A stretch of DNA of 64,000 nucleotides from Nonomuraea sediminis. GTDB lineage: Bacteria > Actinomycetota > Actinomycetes > Streptosporangiales > Streptosporangiaceae. Positions 23,458 to 32,151 of this stretch are shown one piece after another. Numbering within the stretch: the first letter of the stretch is position 1; each line of letters starts with the position of its first letter. A model generated the notes under the pieces. It was not told where the DNA came from and searched no databases. It saw nothing but the letters and a program-made list of their open reading frames with translations. Position numbers and translations under genes: made by a program. The DNA lies in the NCBI RefSeq assembly GCF_018531495.1, contig NZ_JAHDTI010000010.1, positions 62,001 to 126,000 of the forward strand, in the 5' to 3' direction.

Positions 23458-24321
23458 GTGAAGCGGATCAAGGTCAACGGTGTCGAGTTGTGCGTGGAGA
23501 CCTTCGGGGACCCGGCGGACCCACCGGTGCTGCTGGTCGGCGTCACCATGCTGAGCTGGCCGGACGAGCTGTGCGCGGCGCTGGCCGGGCGGTACGTGGT
23601 GCGCTATGACTCGCGCGACGCCGGCCAGTCGACGTTCGTCGACCCGGACGCGCCCACCTACGACCTCCGCGACCTGGTCACCGACGCGTCCGAGCTGTTG
23701 GTGGCGCTGGATCTGGGACGTACGCACGTGGTCGGGGTGGGCGTCGGCGGTTTCATCGCGCAGCTGCTCGCGCTCGACCATCCCGACCAGGTCGCGTCGC
23801 TGACGCTGGTCTCCACGCGTCCGGTCGCGCCCGGTCCGGTCGATCCCGACTTGCCGGACCACGCCGCGGAGATGAGCAAGCAGCTGTTCGGGCGTCCGGC
23901 GCCGGACTGGACCGATCGCGACAGCGTGGTCGACTACATGACCGGTTCCGCGCGGGTGATGTCCGGGTCGCGGGGATTCGATGAGCAGGACGTACGGGCG
24001 GCTGCCGGATCGGTCTTCGACCGAGCGGACCGGACGGCGAAGGCGCAGCGTGCGAGCCATCTCGGCAGCATGTTCGCGGCCATCGACTGCCAGCCGCGGT
24101 GGCGCGAACGGCTCGGCGAGATCACCGTACCGACCCTGGTGGTGCACGGGGACGAGGATCCGTTCTTCCCGCACGGCAACGGGGTGGCGCTGGCCGCGGA
24201 GATCCCGGGCGCCACTCTGCTCACACTGCCCGGCATCGGCCAGGGCGTGCCGCGCGTGACGTGGCCGGACGTCGTGGACGCCCTGCTGCGCCACACCTCT
24301 GACACTCCACGGGGAACCTGA
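23458..24321 (+). CDS. Alpha/beta-hydrolase-fold protein without the usual nucleophile (RdmC-like)
   Basis: A 287-residue alpha/beta-hydrolase most like aclacinomycin methylesterase RdmC relatives (RYDSRDAGQST, ALDHPDQVASLTL, VPTLVVHGDEDPFFP). The nucleophile elbow normally reads GxSxG, but here it is VGVGVGG, with glycine (G95) at the serine position. The position usually holding the catalytic histidine (MGH) reads GIGQG (Q262). The acidic residue is kept. The protein may thus be a pseudo-hydrolase or bind ligands without esterase action. GTG start with GGAAGGA upstream. It follows an IS remnant and has no obvious operon partner. Confidence 0.85.
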   Translation: MKRIKVNGVELCVETFGDPADPPVLLVGVTMLSWPDELCAALAGRYVVRYDSRDAGQSTFVDPDAPTYDLRDLVTDASELLVALDLGRTHVVGVGVGGFIAQLLALDHPDQVASLTLVSTRPVAPGPVDPDLPDHAAEMSKQLFGRPAPDWTDRDSVVDYMTGSARVMSGSRGFDEQDVRAAAGSVFDRADRTAKAQRASHLGSMFAAIDCQPRWRERLGEITVPTLVVHGDEDPFFPHGNGVALAAEIPGATLLTLPGIGQGVPRVTWPDVVDALLRHTSDTPRGT

Positions 24322-24419
24322 ACGGGGCACGCCTTGGCGGGCGTGACACAGGAGATCCAACACGACGCAATGGGATCCTCAACCAGACATCCGCCGCTTA
24401 CCAGCTGGCCCCGGACACC

Positions 24420-24570
24420 GCGACTTTGGCCGTGCCCGCGGATGGGCAGTGCTCCGCGCACTCAACGGCATCCTCATCGGCGAAGCTGGCGCCCGCGGCC
24501 GCCCAGGCAGCAAGGCCACGTGGGGCCCACCCACCCACGCCGCGCTGCGGTGCCTCATCGCAAACGGCCC
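24420..24570 (+). pseudogene. Phosphotransferase C-terminal remnant
   Basis: One frame reads FGRARGWAVLRALNGILIGE followed by RGRPGSKATWGPPTHAALR. The ARGWAVxxAL..LIGE pattern resembles the C-terminal helices of aminoglycoside/macrolide phosphotransferases. There is no start, and nothing else of the enzyme is found in the surrounding gap 24322-24810, which otherwise shows no gene apart from a short in-frame tail PDEAVAVIERFAAKIEG ending at about 24773. Confidence 0.35.
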
Positions 24571-24810
24571 ATCGCTGATCGATCGCCTCTCCACGCGCTC
24601 GCATGCCTTCGCGCCGGACCCCACCATGCTCGGCATGCTGGGGTCTCCTTGCCTGACGCGCCTTAACGACCTCTGTGCGGCTGACCAGCAGGTTCGCTTG
24701 ACAACCCAAGATAACGATTACCGGACGAGGCCGTCGCCGTCATCGAGCGCTTCGCGGCCAAGATCGAAGGCTGACGGGGGCCATCAGCGAGGTGACGCGC
24801 CTATCAGAGG

Positions 24811-26166
24811 TCATGGTTGCAGGTAGGGCTGGAAGACGCCCTCGGGGTCCCATCGCGCTCGCACCGCCTGCAGGCGCTCCCACGTGTCGGACGTGAACGA
24901 CCGCCGGCTTCGGGACGGAGCGGCCAGCAGATCGGCCTCCGCGATGTAGTGCCCGGCCGCCGACGGCGCGACCTTGCCCATCGCCTCGCGCAACCAGCGG
25001 ACGTTGACCTGATCGTGCGCCGGGTCCTGCCAGATCGCGTAACCGACGACGTAGCTCCTGCCCAGCACCGAGAAGGCCATATCGGGCATCGCCGCTCCGC
25101 CGGGCGGCGCGGGAGGGATGTTCGCCAGCACGAGTGACTTGCCGGACGGAGCCTTGGCGACGTCGTCCGCGAGCAGCGGCAGCAGCGCGCCGAGGTCCTC
25201 CATCGACCAGAGGGTGTCGGCCGCGACGCGGTGGCGCTCCGGCCAGAGCGCGCTGGTGCCGTCGAACAGGGCGTCGAAGGTGGCCGGCTGCTCCGCCGAG
25301 CGGGCCAGGGCGCGCCCGGCAAGGGGGCACGCGCGGAACGCCTCAAGAGATCGGGCCGCCTCGTCCGCGGAGTCCGCGAAACAGGTGGCCGTGAGGATGA
25401 TCGCCTTCGTCCCGGACTCCTGCGGCGCCGTACCGAACGTGATGCTCAGCTCGACCGTCGGGGGTAGCGACGCCGCGACCTCGACGGCCCAGGACGTCAC
25501 GTCCGCCACGTCCGGGAGCGGGAAGACGTAGGCGCTGGTGGTGATCGCCGCCGGGAGACGACGCAGAGACAGCCGGAACCGGGTGACGACCGCGAAGAAC
25601 CCGGGCCCGGCTCCGCGCGCCGCCCAGAAGAGGTCGGCGTTCTCGTCCTCGCTGCACCGGACCACCTCGCCGGCCGCCGTCACGGCTTCGATCTCCGCGA
25701 CGCTCAGGCAGGCAGGCCCCCACACTCCGGGGTTCCAGCCGAGCCCGCCGCTCAGCAGGTAGCCGCCGAGCGCGACGGAGCCGCAGTGCCCCACGGGGAA
25801 GGCCAGCCCGTGCTCGGCGAGCGCGGCGGCGAGATCGCGGACTCTGACGGCGGGCTGCGCGCTCGCCGTGGCCGAGGCGGTGTCGACGGCGCACGCGTCG
25901 AGCCGGGAGAGGTCGATGAGCATGCCTCCGTCGCGCACCGAGGCGCCCACCCAGTTGTGGCCACCCGCCCGCACGGCGACCCGCATGCCCGCCGAGCGGG
26001 CGAACCTGACGGCCGCCTGGACGTCCCGCTCGGAGGCGGCCTGGACGATTACGTCGGGGAACCGCTCCGGCTTGAGCCCGTTCCACACCGCGGCCGCCCT
26101 GAGGGCCTCGTAGCCGGCCTCGCCTCGCCCGACGAGCAGCCCTTCGAGGTCTCGGTCTAGCTCCAT
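24811..26166 (-). CDS. BBE-type FAD-linked oxidoreductase
   Basis: Secondary-metabolite-type flavoprotein oxidase of 451 residues. The PCMH FAD domain carries H70 in AGGHNW and C128 in VGHCGSVALGG, the two residues that in berberine-bridge and aclacinomycin oxidoreductases bind FAD bicovalently. The C-terminal BBE motif (RWDPEGVFQPY, near NVRWLREAM) is present. The frame is open to 26478, but GGAGG sits directly against the ATG at 26175 and nine bases before the ATG at 26166, so the latter (MELDRD) is chosen. It lies 29 bp after the double-ABM gene on the same strand, so both likely act on the same aromatic or polyketide-like substrate. Confidence 0.88.
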   Translation of the reverse strand: MELDRDLEGLLVGRGEAGYEALRAAAVWNGLKPERFPDVIVQAASERDVQAAVRFARSAGMRVAVRAGGHNWVGASVRDGGMLIDLSRLDACAVDTASATASAQPAVRVRDLAAALAEHGLAFPVGHCGSVALGGYLLSGGLGWNPGVWGPACLSVAEIEAVTAAGEVVRCSEDENADLFWAARGAGPGFFAVVTRFRLSLRRLPAAITTSAYVFPLPDVADVTSWAVEVAASLPPTVELSITFGTAPQESGTKAIILTATCFADSADEAARSLEAFRACPLAGRALARSAEQPATFDALFDGTSALWPERHRVAADTLWSMEDLGALLPLLADDVAKAPSGKSLVLANIPPAPPGGAAMPDMAFSVLGRSYVVGYAIWQDPAHDQVNVRWLREAMGKVAPSAAGHYIAEADLLAAPSRSRRSFTSDTWERLQAVRARWDPEGVFQPYLQP

Positions 26167-26195
26167 GTCGGACATCCTCCAGGTGGACGCGCCCG

Positions 26196-27224
26196 CTAAC
26201 GGGTGATCACGGCGAAGACGGCGATGGACAGCGCATAGCACAGCACGATCACGAGCGCTCCGGCGGCGCCGGCGAGGAACGAGCGGGGCACATCGGGGCG
26301 CAGCCATGCCGCGAAGGCCCTGTTGACGAGCGGCATCAGGACCCAGGTGAGGATGCTGACGCTCAGCACGTTGCTGATGAACATGGCGAAGTAGAAGGGC
26401 AGGCGCGCGCCGGTCAGCACGCGGCTCACCGTCAGGCTCAGCGCCATCACGGTCGGATAGAGGGCCAGCAGCACGCACATGGCCTGCTTCCAGTTGGGCG
26501 GAGCACCCTGCCCAGCAGCTTCGCCGCCGAACCGGAACCAGCCGCCGAACGCCGACTTGACGGTGCGCACGTCGAAGTCGATGACGCAGTCGCGACCTTC
26601 GTCCAGGAGCTTTCTGCGGATGTCGGATGCGAGCCAGTTCTCAAGGTGTTCGCGGGTGTCGAACCGGGTCATGACCACCCAGTGCGGCTGTACGCCCGGC
26701 ACGGGCGCGAACGCCTCGAATCCGAGGAAGCCGGGAAACCTCCCCTCTGCCTTGTGGACCCTGTCCTGCCAGCGCGTGTAGTCGCCCTCGCGGCCCGGCC
26801 GGACGTTGTGGGAGATCACCGCCGTGACCGCTTCGCTGTCGGGCGTCCTTCCCGCGAGGACCTCCAGCGCCGGCGGCTCCTCCAGCAGCGGCCGGACCTC
26901 GTCCAGCAGGGCCTTGCGCGACTCCGAATTCAGCCATCCGGTCAGCCGGGCGATACCCGAGAAACGAAAAACAGACACCCAGGAGGGTTGCTCGCCGGGA
27001 ATCGGCGGATAAGCCTCCGCCCCCTCGAAACCAGCAAATGAGCGCATGCTCTCATTTATTTTCTGCTGCCAGCGGCGATAATCCTCCTCGCGGCCTTCGC
27101 GAACCCTTGACGAAATGACCACGGTCACGCCGTGATCCGAGGCCCCACGGTTCAAACCAGGCTTCACCTGGGCAAGTATAGTCCACGGCCGCCCGGAGAA
27201 GCATGGCGGCAATGACTCGAACAC
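26196..27224 (-). CDS. Tandem antibiotic-biosynthesis-monooxygenase (ABM) protein with membrane anchor
   Basis: A 342-residue protein. Two ABM-type ferredoxin-like domains lie at about 32-118 (VTVVISSRVREGREEDYRRW ... WVSVFRF) and 132-212 (VISHNVRPGREGDYTRWQ ... WVVMTRF). These are followed by three transmembrane helices at about 240-262, 272-297 and 315-340. ABM proteins act as cofactor-free monooxygenases or heme-binding/quinone-like proteins. The soluble pair here would face the cytoplasm on a membrane anchor. The start is uncertain: GTG 27224 gives the longest frame, while GTG 27128 is closer to the first domain. It is co-transcribed with the FAD oxidase gene. Confidence 0.8.
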   Translation of the reverse strand: MFESLPPCFSGRPWTILAQVKPGLNRGASDHGVTVVISSRVREGREEDYRRWQQKINESMRSFAGFEGAEAYPPIPGEQPSWVSVFRFSGIARLTGWLNSESRKALLDEVRPLLEEPPALEVLAGRTPDSEAVTAVISHNVRPGREGDYTRWQDRVHKAEGRFPGFLGFEAFAPVPGVQPHWVVMTRFDTREHLENWLASDIRRKLLDEGRDCVIDFDVRTVKSAFGGWFRFGGEAAGQGAPPNWKQAMCVLLALYPTVMALSLTVSRVLTGARLPFYFAMFISNVLSVSILTWVLMPLVNRAFAAWLRPDVPRSFLAGAAGALVIVLCYALSIAVFAVITR

Positions 27225-27278
27225 AGCAATCGATCATGAAGAAATTTCAGCCTTAATTTACCTGCCGGAGGTTATGAG

Positions 27279-27845
27279 ATGGGACCCAAGGAATTCATGG
27301 CCGAAGCCGTGCGACTCGCCACGGAGTCCGTTGTGAACGGCTGGGGCGGCCCGTTCGGCGCGGTCATCACCAAGGACGGAGAGATTCTCGCCCGCGGGCA
27401 GAACCGCGTCCTGCTCACCGGCGACCCGACCGCGCACGGCGAGATCGAGGCCATCCGCAAGGCCATCCAGATCCTGAACCCGGAGGCACCCAGCCTTGCG
27501 GAGGACCGCCAGAACGCCTCGACTCTCGAACTCGTGCCGCGCCCTGAAGGATCGCCCGACCTCCTGCCCGAGCGGGCCCGGATGCTCATGGGATACTCCC
27601 TCTACTCGAGCGGGGCTCCGTGCCCGATGTGCATGAGCGCCATCTACTGGTCGCGGCTCGACTCGGTCCACTTCAGCTCCGACCTCGAGGCGACGAGGAA
27701 GATCGGTTTCGACGACGAATTCCAGTACGAGGACTTCCAGCGGCCCCTCGACCAGCGCAAGATCCGGATCGAGCACATCTATCCCGAGCTCGGCGCCCAG
27801 GCCTACGCCGCCTGGGCGAACAAGCCGAACCACCACCCGTACTGA
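27279..27845 (+). CDS. Nucleoside deaminase (CMP/dCMP-deaminase fold, guanine-deaminase-like)
   Basis: Zinc deaminase of 188 residues. The zinc site is visible as H53/E55 in THAHGE-type text (TAHGEIEAIRKA) and C115/C118 in PCPMCMSAI. An insertion of about 35 residues between them and the C-terminal NKPNHHPY tail resemble guanine deaminase/tRNA-adenosine-deaminase-like proteins. It hydrolyses an amino group from a base or nucleoside in the cytoplasm; the exact substrate is not certain. GGAGG precedes the ATG by seven bases. It is divergent from the ABM/FAD operon with only 54 bp between the starts. Confidence 0.88.
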   Translation: MGPKEFMAEAVRLATESVVNGWGGPFGAVITKDGEILARGQNRVLLTGDPTAHGEIEAIRKAIQILNPEAPSLAEDRQNASTLELVPRPEGSPDLLPERARMLMGYSLYSSGAPCPMCMSAIYWSRLDSVHFSSDLEATRKIGFDDEFQYEDFQRPLDQRKIRIEHIYPELGAQAYAAWANKPNHHPY

Positions 27846-27861
27846 TCCGCCGGGACGCCTA

Positions 27862-28440
27862 GGCCGTGTTTCAAAGGGTTGTGAGGTCGCGACTTGCGGT
27901 GATCGATGGACGACGAGGTCTCCGGTAGTTGATTTAACGACCAATGGAGGATCAGGACCGGCACCCCCTGGCGGGACGTGCCGGATCTGTATGCGCCCTG
28001 GTCGACGGTGTACGGCCGGCTTCGCCGCCGGCAATCCTGGCGGCGTTACGGGCACAAGCCGACGCCGCCGGAAAGATCGGCTGGACGGTGAGCGTGGACT
28101 CCACGATCAGCCGCGCCCACCAGCACGCCGCCGGGGCGCACCGCAACGGCCACCGGCAGAAGGAGCCACCCGGTGGAATCCAGATCGAACCAGCCGCCCA
28201 CGCCCTGGGCCGTTCACGCGGCGGGTTGACCACCAAGACCCATCTGGCCTGCGAGCAGGGCCGGAAGGTGCTGGTCAGCGCGGTGACAGCCCGCAGTTCA
28301 TCCGGTGCTGAACAAGATCCGCGTCCGGCGCATCGGCGGCAGTCGACCGCGGGCCCGCCCAAGTCTGGTCCTGGCGGACAAGGCCTACACCAGCAAGGCC
28401 AAGCGCGAACGACGAGCGCGCCCAAGAGAAGATCCGCGGC
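27862..28440 (+). mobile_element. IS5-family (IS427-like) transposase remnant
   Basis: The likely end GGCCGTGTTTCAAAGGGTTG at 27863 is followed by transposase text in several frames: GTPWRDVPDLYAPWSTVYGR, then LRAQADAAGKIGWTVSVDST ... HALGRSRGGLTTKTHLACEQ, then RIGGSRPRARPSLVLADKAY. The DDE motif regions VSVDST and LADKAY are readable, but frames change at least three times. It is inactive. No second end is clear. Confidence 0.75.
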
Positions 28441-28754
28441 CTCTTCCTTGTCGGGGCCTACTGCGACACGAGTCGTTCTTCGTCATGCTGCTCCCCCGCC
28501 TCTCGATTCCAGGGGTGCGGCTGTACGGCACGACGAACCCGGACGGCCCCGGCATTGGCCGAAGGTTGCCTATCTCGACCGGGCCCGACTACACCTCGAC
28601 CGCAAGGGCCAGGTCCAGCAGTGCCAATGGCAAGGACAGCAGGATCGCTTCCCCGCTTGCTTGTGATCGCCGTTTCCCAGCTTGCGAGCACCGCCGCGGG
28701 CGAGCGCGCGAACGCATGCGATCCCGCGTACCCGTAGTTCAGGCCATGATCAAA

Positions 28755-28810
28755 GCGCGCCCTGCAGGATTCGAACCTGCGACCGTCGGATAGATGCACG
28801 ATCTTTAAGT
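28755..28810 (-). tRNA. 3' fragment of a tRNA gene (likely attachment-site relic)
   Basis: On the minus strand the T arm GCAGG-TTCGAAT-CCTGC and the 3' acceptor strand AGGGCGC are intact. The 5' acceptor strand (GCGCCCT expected), D arm and a good anticodon arm are not found within the next 60 bp, so this is not a functional tRNA. Such 3' halves are left by integrases that use tRNA ends as attachment sites. A broken tyrosine integrase lies at 57781. The rest of the gap (28811-29263) shows no convincing gene. Confidence 0.6.
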
Positions 28811-29263
28811 GTCCCCTACTGACGCTTGGTGATGGTTCGTGCCATCTTGCGGTGCCGCCCGTGTCCCGCAATGCCAGATCCTGACCGCGCGTCCCTCATG
28901 CGGACATGACCCCGCCCATGCCCAGCCACTCTGCCGGGTGGCCCAGCCCGAGGTGCTCTGCTTCCTCGCCGGGGTCCCGGTAGTGCCAGCCGTACTTCCA
29001 ACGAACCTAGCTCTGAGCTGCAACGTCTCTACGACAAGCCGGGGGTGGGGCGAGCTGGACCGCCGTTATGAAGAGCCAGGTCAGAGAGGGGTTCGTTGGA
29101 TTTCTCGCGATTGCTACCAGGATCCCATCTGGAAGAGCGGAGCAAACGGAAACAGTGCCGAGTGCCGTGGGCCCGATCAGGCATAGATGGCCGAGCCCGG
29201 CCAGTGGTGAGCCGCTTCTGAAAGGCCGTGACGAGGGTGTGGGATCGGCTGGGTGCCGTCGGC

Positions 29264-30214
29264 TCATCTGAGGTTGGGGCTGGGATCGAGGCCGGTCAGG
29301 TCGGCGCTGGCGGTCCACAGGCGCGCCGCGAGTGCGGTGTCGGCCAGGTGGCCTTGGACGGGTTCGAGGGTGGGCAGGCCGCGGATCCCGAATATCCGCG
29401 GTCCCCAAAGCTGGCCGCCGCGTACGGACGAGTCGAGGACGGCCCGGACGGCGGGCCAGGCGGCGGCCTCCTTGCCTTGGAGGACAAGGCCCGTGGGCAG
29501 GCTGCGCAGTCGTTGGCCGGTGGTTCGGAGGTGGAGCGGCGGGCGTGAGGGGGTGAGGGAGTCGAGTGCGCCGCCGGGATGGATGACCACGCTCAGCGAC
29601 GTGCTGCCGGCGGCGCGCAGGCGGCGGTCGAGTTCGAAGCCGAAGAGCATCTGCGCGAGTTTGGATCGTGCGTAGGTGCGCTTCGGCCGGTAGCCGCACG
29701 TGCTCTGCAGATCGTCGAGGTCCAGGCTCTCGGACTTTGCCGTGAAGCTGCCGGTGGTGACGACACGGCTCGCGGGTGTGGCCGTCAGCAGGGGCATCAG
29801 TCGGCAGATCAGCGCGAAGTGCCCCAGGTGGTTGGTGGCGAACATCAGCTCGTTGCCGTCCTTGGTCTCGCGCCGTGGCGGCCGGTCGAGCAGCACCCCG
29901 GCGTTGCAGACGACCGCGTCCAGTCTTTCCAGGTTCAGGGCGTCGGCGGAGGCTTTGAGCGAGGCGAGGCTGGCGAGATCCAGGTGAAGGTGACGGACGT
30001 GCGCGCCGGGGATCCGGGCGCGGATCGAGACCTGTGCGGCTTCGGCCTTGGCGGCGTCGCGGCCGGCGAGGATGACGGTGGCGCCGGTGCCGGCGAGTTG
30101 TTCGGCGACGAAGTAGCCGATGCCCGCGTTGCCGCCGGTGACGAGGAAGGTCTTGCCCTCGGCGCGCGGCAGGTGCCGTACGTCCCAGGGGGCTGGGCTG
30201 TGGAGGGAGGACAT
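29264..30214 (-). CDS. SDR family oxidoreductase, retinol-dehydrogenase-like
   Basis: A 316-residue short-chain dehydrogenase of the extended WW-domain-oxidoreductase/retinol dehydrogenase type. The cofactor motif GGNAGIG lies at about residues 27-33, followed by LAGRD (NADP preference), CNAG and the active-site YARSK (tyrosine and lysine present). The frame is open to 30313, but AAGGAG eight bases before the ATG at 30214 and the homology start decide for this codon. It is divergent from a TetR regulator with a small inverted repeat between them. It probably reduces a small carbonyl compound or detoxifies under TetR control. Confidence 0.88.
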   Translation of the reverse strand: MSSLHSPAPWDVRHLPRAEGKTFLVTGGNAGIGYFVAEQLAGTGATVILAGRDAAKAEAAQVSIRARIPGAHVRHLHLDLASLASLKASADALNLERLDAVVCNAGVLLDRPPRRETKDGNELMFATNHLGHFALICRLMPLLTATPASRVVTTGSFTAKSESLDLDDLQSTCGYRPKRTYARSKLAQMLFGFELDRRLRAAGSTSLSVVIHPGGALDSLTPSRPPLHLRTTGQRLRSLPTGLVLQGKEAAAWPAVRAVLDSSVRGGQLWGPRIFGIRGLPTLEPVQGHLADTALAARLWTASADLTGLDPSPNLR

Positions 30215-30355
30215 GATCCGGCTCCTTGCGTGGATGGCTGGTCGGGTCAGCGTCAGTGCGGGAGTTGTTCTGGGGCTGATCCGGGTGTCAGGTGGACGTG
30301 GCGGTCGGGCCATGACGCATCCCCCCTTCGAAACGAAGCCGTACTGACTACGAAA

Positions 30356-30370
30356 CTATAATCACTATAG
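30356..30370. promoter_or_regulatory. Candidate TetR operator / promoter core
   Basis: CTATA-N5-TATAG inverted repeat in an AT-rich island inside the 184-bp divergent region between the SDR and TetR genes. Its sequence also resembles promoter -10 elements, so repressor binding here would block transcription. Confidence 0.45.
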
Positions 30371-30398
30371 ATTCAGATGCGTTTCAGGTTCCGGTACC

Positions 30399-30995
30399 AT
30401 GAGAGGCATGCCGACGACGGGGCGCCGCGAGCGCAAGAAAGCACAGACCCGCCGGGAGTTGTCGGAGGCCGCGTTGCGGCTGTTCTGCGAGCACGGGTAT
30501 GGCGGCGTCACCGTCGCCCAGATCGCCGACGAGGCAGACGTCTCCATCGCGACCCTGTTCGCCCACGTGCCGGACGGCAAGGAAGCGCTGATCTTCGACG
30601 ACGGCGCCGAACGACGCATCTGGCTGGTCGCCGCGGTCCGCGACCGGCCCCCCGGCGAGTCAGTGCTGCAAGCCCTGCGCCGCTGTATGGCAGCCCGGGG
30701 ACCCTTCACCGACGATCTCCCGCCCGAACTGCGGCGCAAGCGCGACCTCATCGTCAGCACGCCCGCCCTGCGGGAATACTCACGCAAGCTCTGGATAGCC
30801 AGCGAGAAAGCCCTGGCCGAAGCGATCGCCGCCGAGAGCGGCCGCGACCCCTCCGACATGACCGTCCGCGCTCTCGCCCGCTACATCCTGGAGATCCCCG
30901 AACTCGCGGGTGCGGAACCCGACCCCCTGGCCGCGCTGAACGCCATCTTCGACCTCCTCGAGTCCGGCTGGCCCGAGTCGCCCGAAGAAGCCTGA
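30399..30995 (+). CDS. TetR-family transcriptional regulator
   Basis: A 198-residue repressor. The N-terminal HTH (RREL...AALRLFCEHGYGGVTVAQIA, DVSIATLFAHVPDGKE) is typical of TetR proteins, and the C-terminal ligand domain is helical. The first ATG (30399) or the ATG three codons later may be used. It is divergent from the retinol-dehydrogenase-like SDR, which it probably controls. The gap after it (30996-31464) shows no gene I can support. Confidence 0.88.
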   Translation: MRGMPTTGRRERKKAQTRRELSEAALRLFCEHGYGGVTVAQIADEADVSIATLFAHVPDGKEALIFDDGAERRIWLVAAVRDRPPGESVLQALRRCMAARGPFTDDLPPELRRKRDLIVSTPALREYSRKLWIASEKALAEAIAAESGRDPSDMTVRALARYILEIPELAGAEPDPLAALNAIFDLLESGWPESPEEA

Positions 30996-31464
30996 CCGAG
31001 CCTCCACCTGGCCGGCGCACCCGCCGCGCCGAAGCCGGTGATGCGGTCGACGCCACGGAAGCACTGCAGCGGAGCAACGCGTATGCCGCCAGGGTCGGCT
31101 GGGCGCGCTGGCCGAAGCGGCGTGCAGCGCCACCTCCGAACGCGACCTGAAGCAGCTGTCCGTGACGGTCGCCATGTCTTGGCGTCTGCTCTTGTGAGGT
31201 GAGACGCGTCTTGAGCAACGGTCCAGAATGCCAGGAGGCCAGCGCGCTACGACCAGCGTGACCACGACGCCCGTGTCCAAGAGGGAGCCAACGCCATGGC
31301 CGGCCAGGGCCGCGGCGGTCGGGCGCGGCGGCACGGGCCGGATGGGAACCGCCGTGTGAGGCGAGAATCCCGCATGTTCCGGGACCTCGGGCTCTGCTGC
31401 CCGGGATCGAGGACGACGACTGTGAGAGCGGCAACGACACAGTCACCTCCGCAGGAGACACCCC

Positions 31465-32151
31465 ATGGACATTCGCACCGCCTCCCGCGTCGCGGGCGCA
31501 GTCTCGCTGATCGTCGGATCGTTGGCCATCGCCATCCCGATCGAGATCACCGACGAGAACGCCCCGATCGCGGCCCAGCTCCAGGACTACGCGCACCATT
31601 CCGCTCTCGGGATGCTGTCGAACCTTGTCCTCCTTCCCGTGATCTTGATGGTCCCCGCCGTGATCTATGCTGCCCGCCTCGCCCGCCGGGGCGCGCCGCG
31701 CCTGGCCTTCGTCGGCGGTGGGCTGTCGGCGCTCGGCTGGATCGCCGGCGCCATGAGCATCGGCGCGGGGCAGATCGCGCTCTACCAGGGCTCCCAACTC
31801 GCCGACCAGGCAGGCGCGGCGGCGCTGATCGAAAGGATCAACGGCGATCCGGTGTACGGCACGCTCGTGGGCGTCTTCGTCCTCGGGCACGCGATTGGCA
31901 TGATCGTTCTCGGCGTCGGGCTGTGGCGCTCGCGGGCGGTCGCGCCCTGGGTCGCCGCGCTGTTCGTCGCTTACCCGGTCGGGCACGTCGTCGGGCACGC
32001 GATCAGTCCGGTCCTCGACTCGATCGCCGGCGTGTTCCTGCTGGTCAGCGCCGTGGCCGTGGCAGCCGCGGTCCTGCGCACTCCGAACGAGCTGTGGGAC
32101 CTGCCGGCGGGCAAGGTCGCGGCCGAGCCCGTGGCGGCCCAGACCCCATGA
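31465..32151 (+). CDS. Hypothetical multi-pass membrane protein upstream of a sensor kinase
   Basis: A 228-residue protein with about six hydrophobic segments (11-30, 50-78, 85-105, 128-150, 158-178, 180-205). AGGAG lies seven bases before the ATG. The stop codon overlaps the start of the histidine kinase by four bases (ATGA), so the two are translationally coupled. I recognise no family; it resembles DUF4386-like membrane proteins in its short loops and Gly/Ala-rich helices. A role as membrane partner of the kinase is plausible from position only. Confidence 0.7.
   Translation: MDIRTASRVAGAVSLIVGSLAIAIPIEITDENAPIAAQLQDYAHHSALGMLSNLVLLPVILMVPAVIYAARLARRGAPRLAFVGGGLSALGWIAGAMSIGAGQIALYQGSQLADQAGAAALIERINGDPVYGTLVGVFVLGHAIGMIVLGVGLWRSRAVAPWVAALFVAYPVGHVVGHAISPVLDSIAGVFLLVSAVAVAAAVLRTPNELWDLPAGKVAAEPVAAQTP

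Noticed and set aside
28305..28793. ORF ending ARPAGFEPATVG
   Set aside because: This ending is a known artefact of translating the T-arm region of tRNA genes; it marks the tRNA fragment, not a protein.
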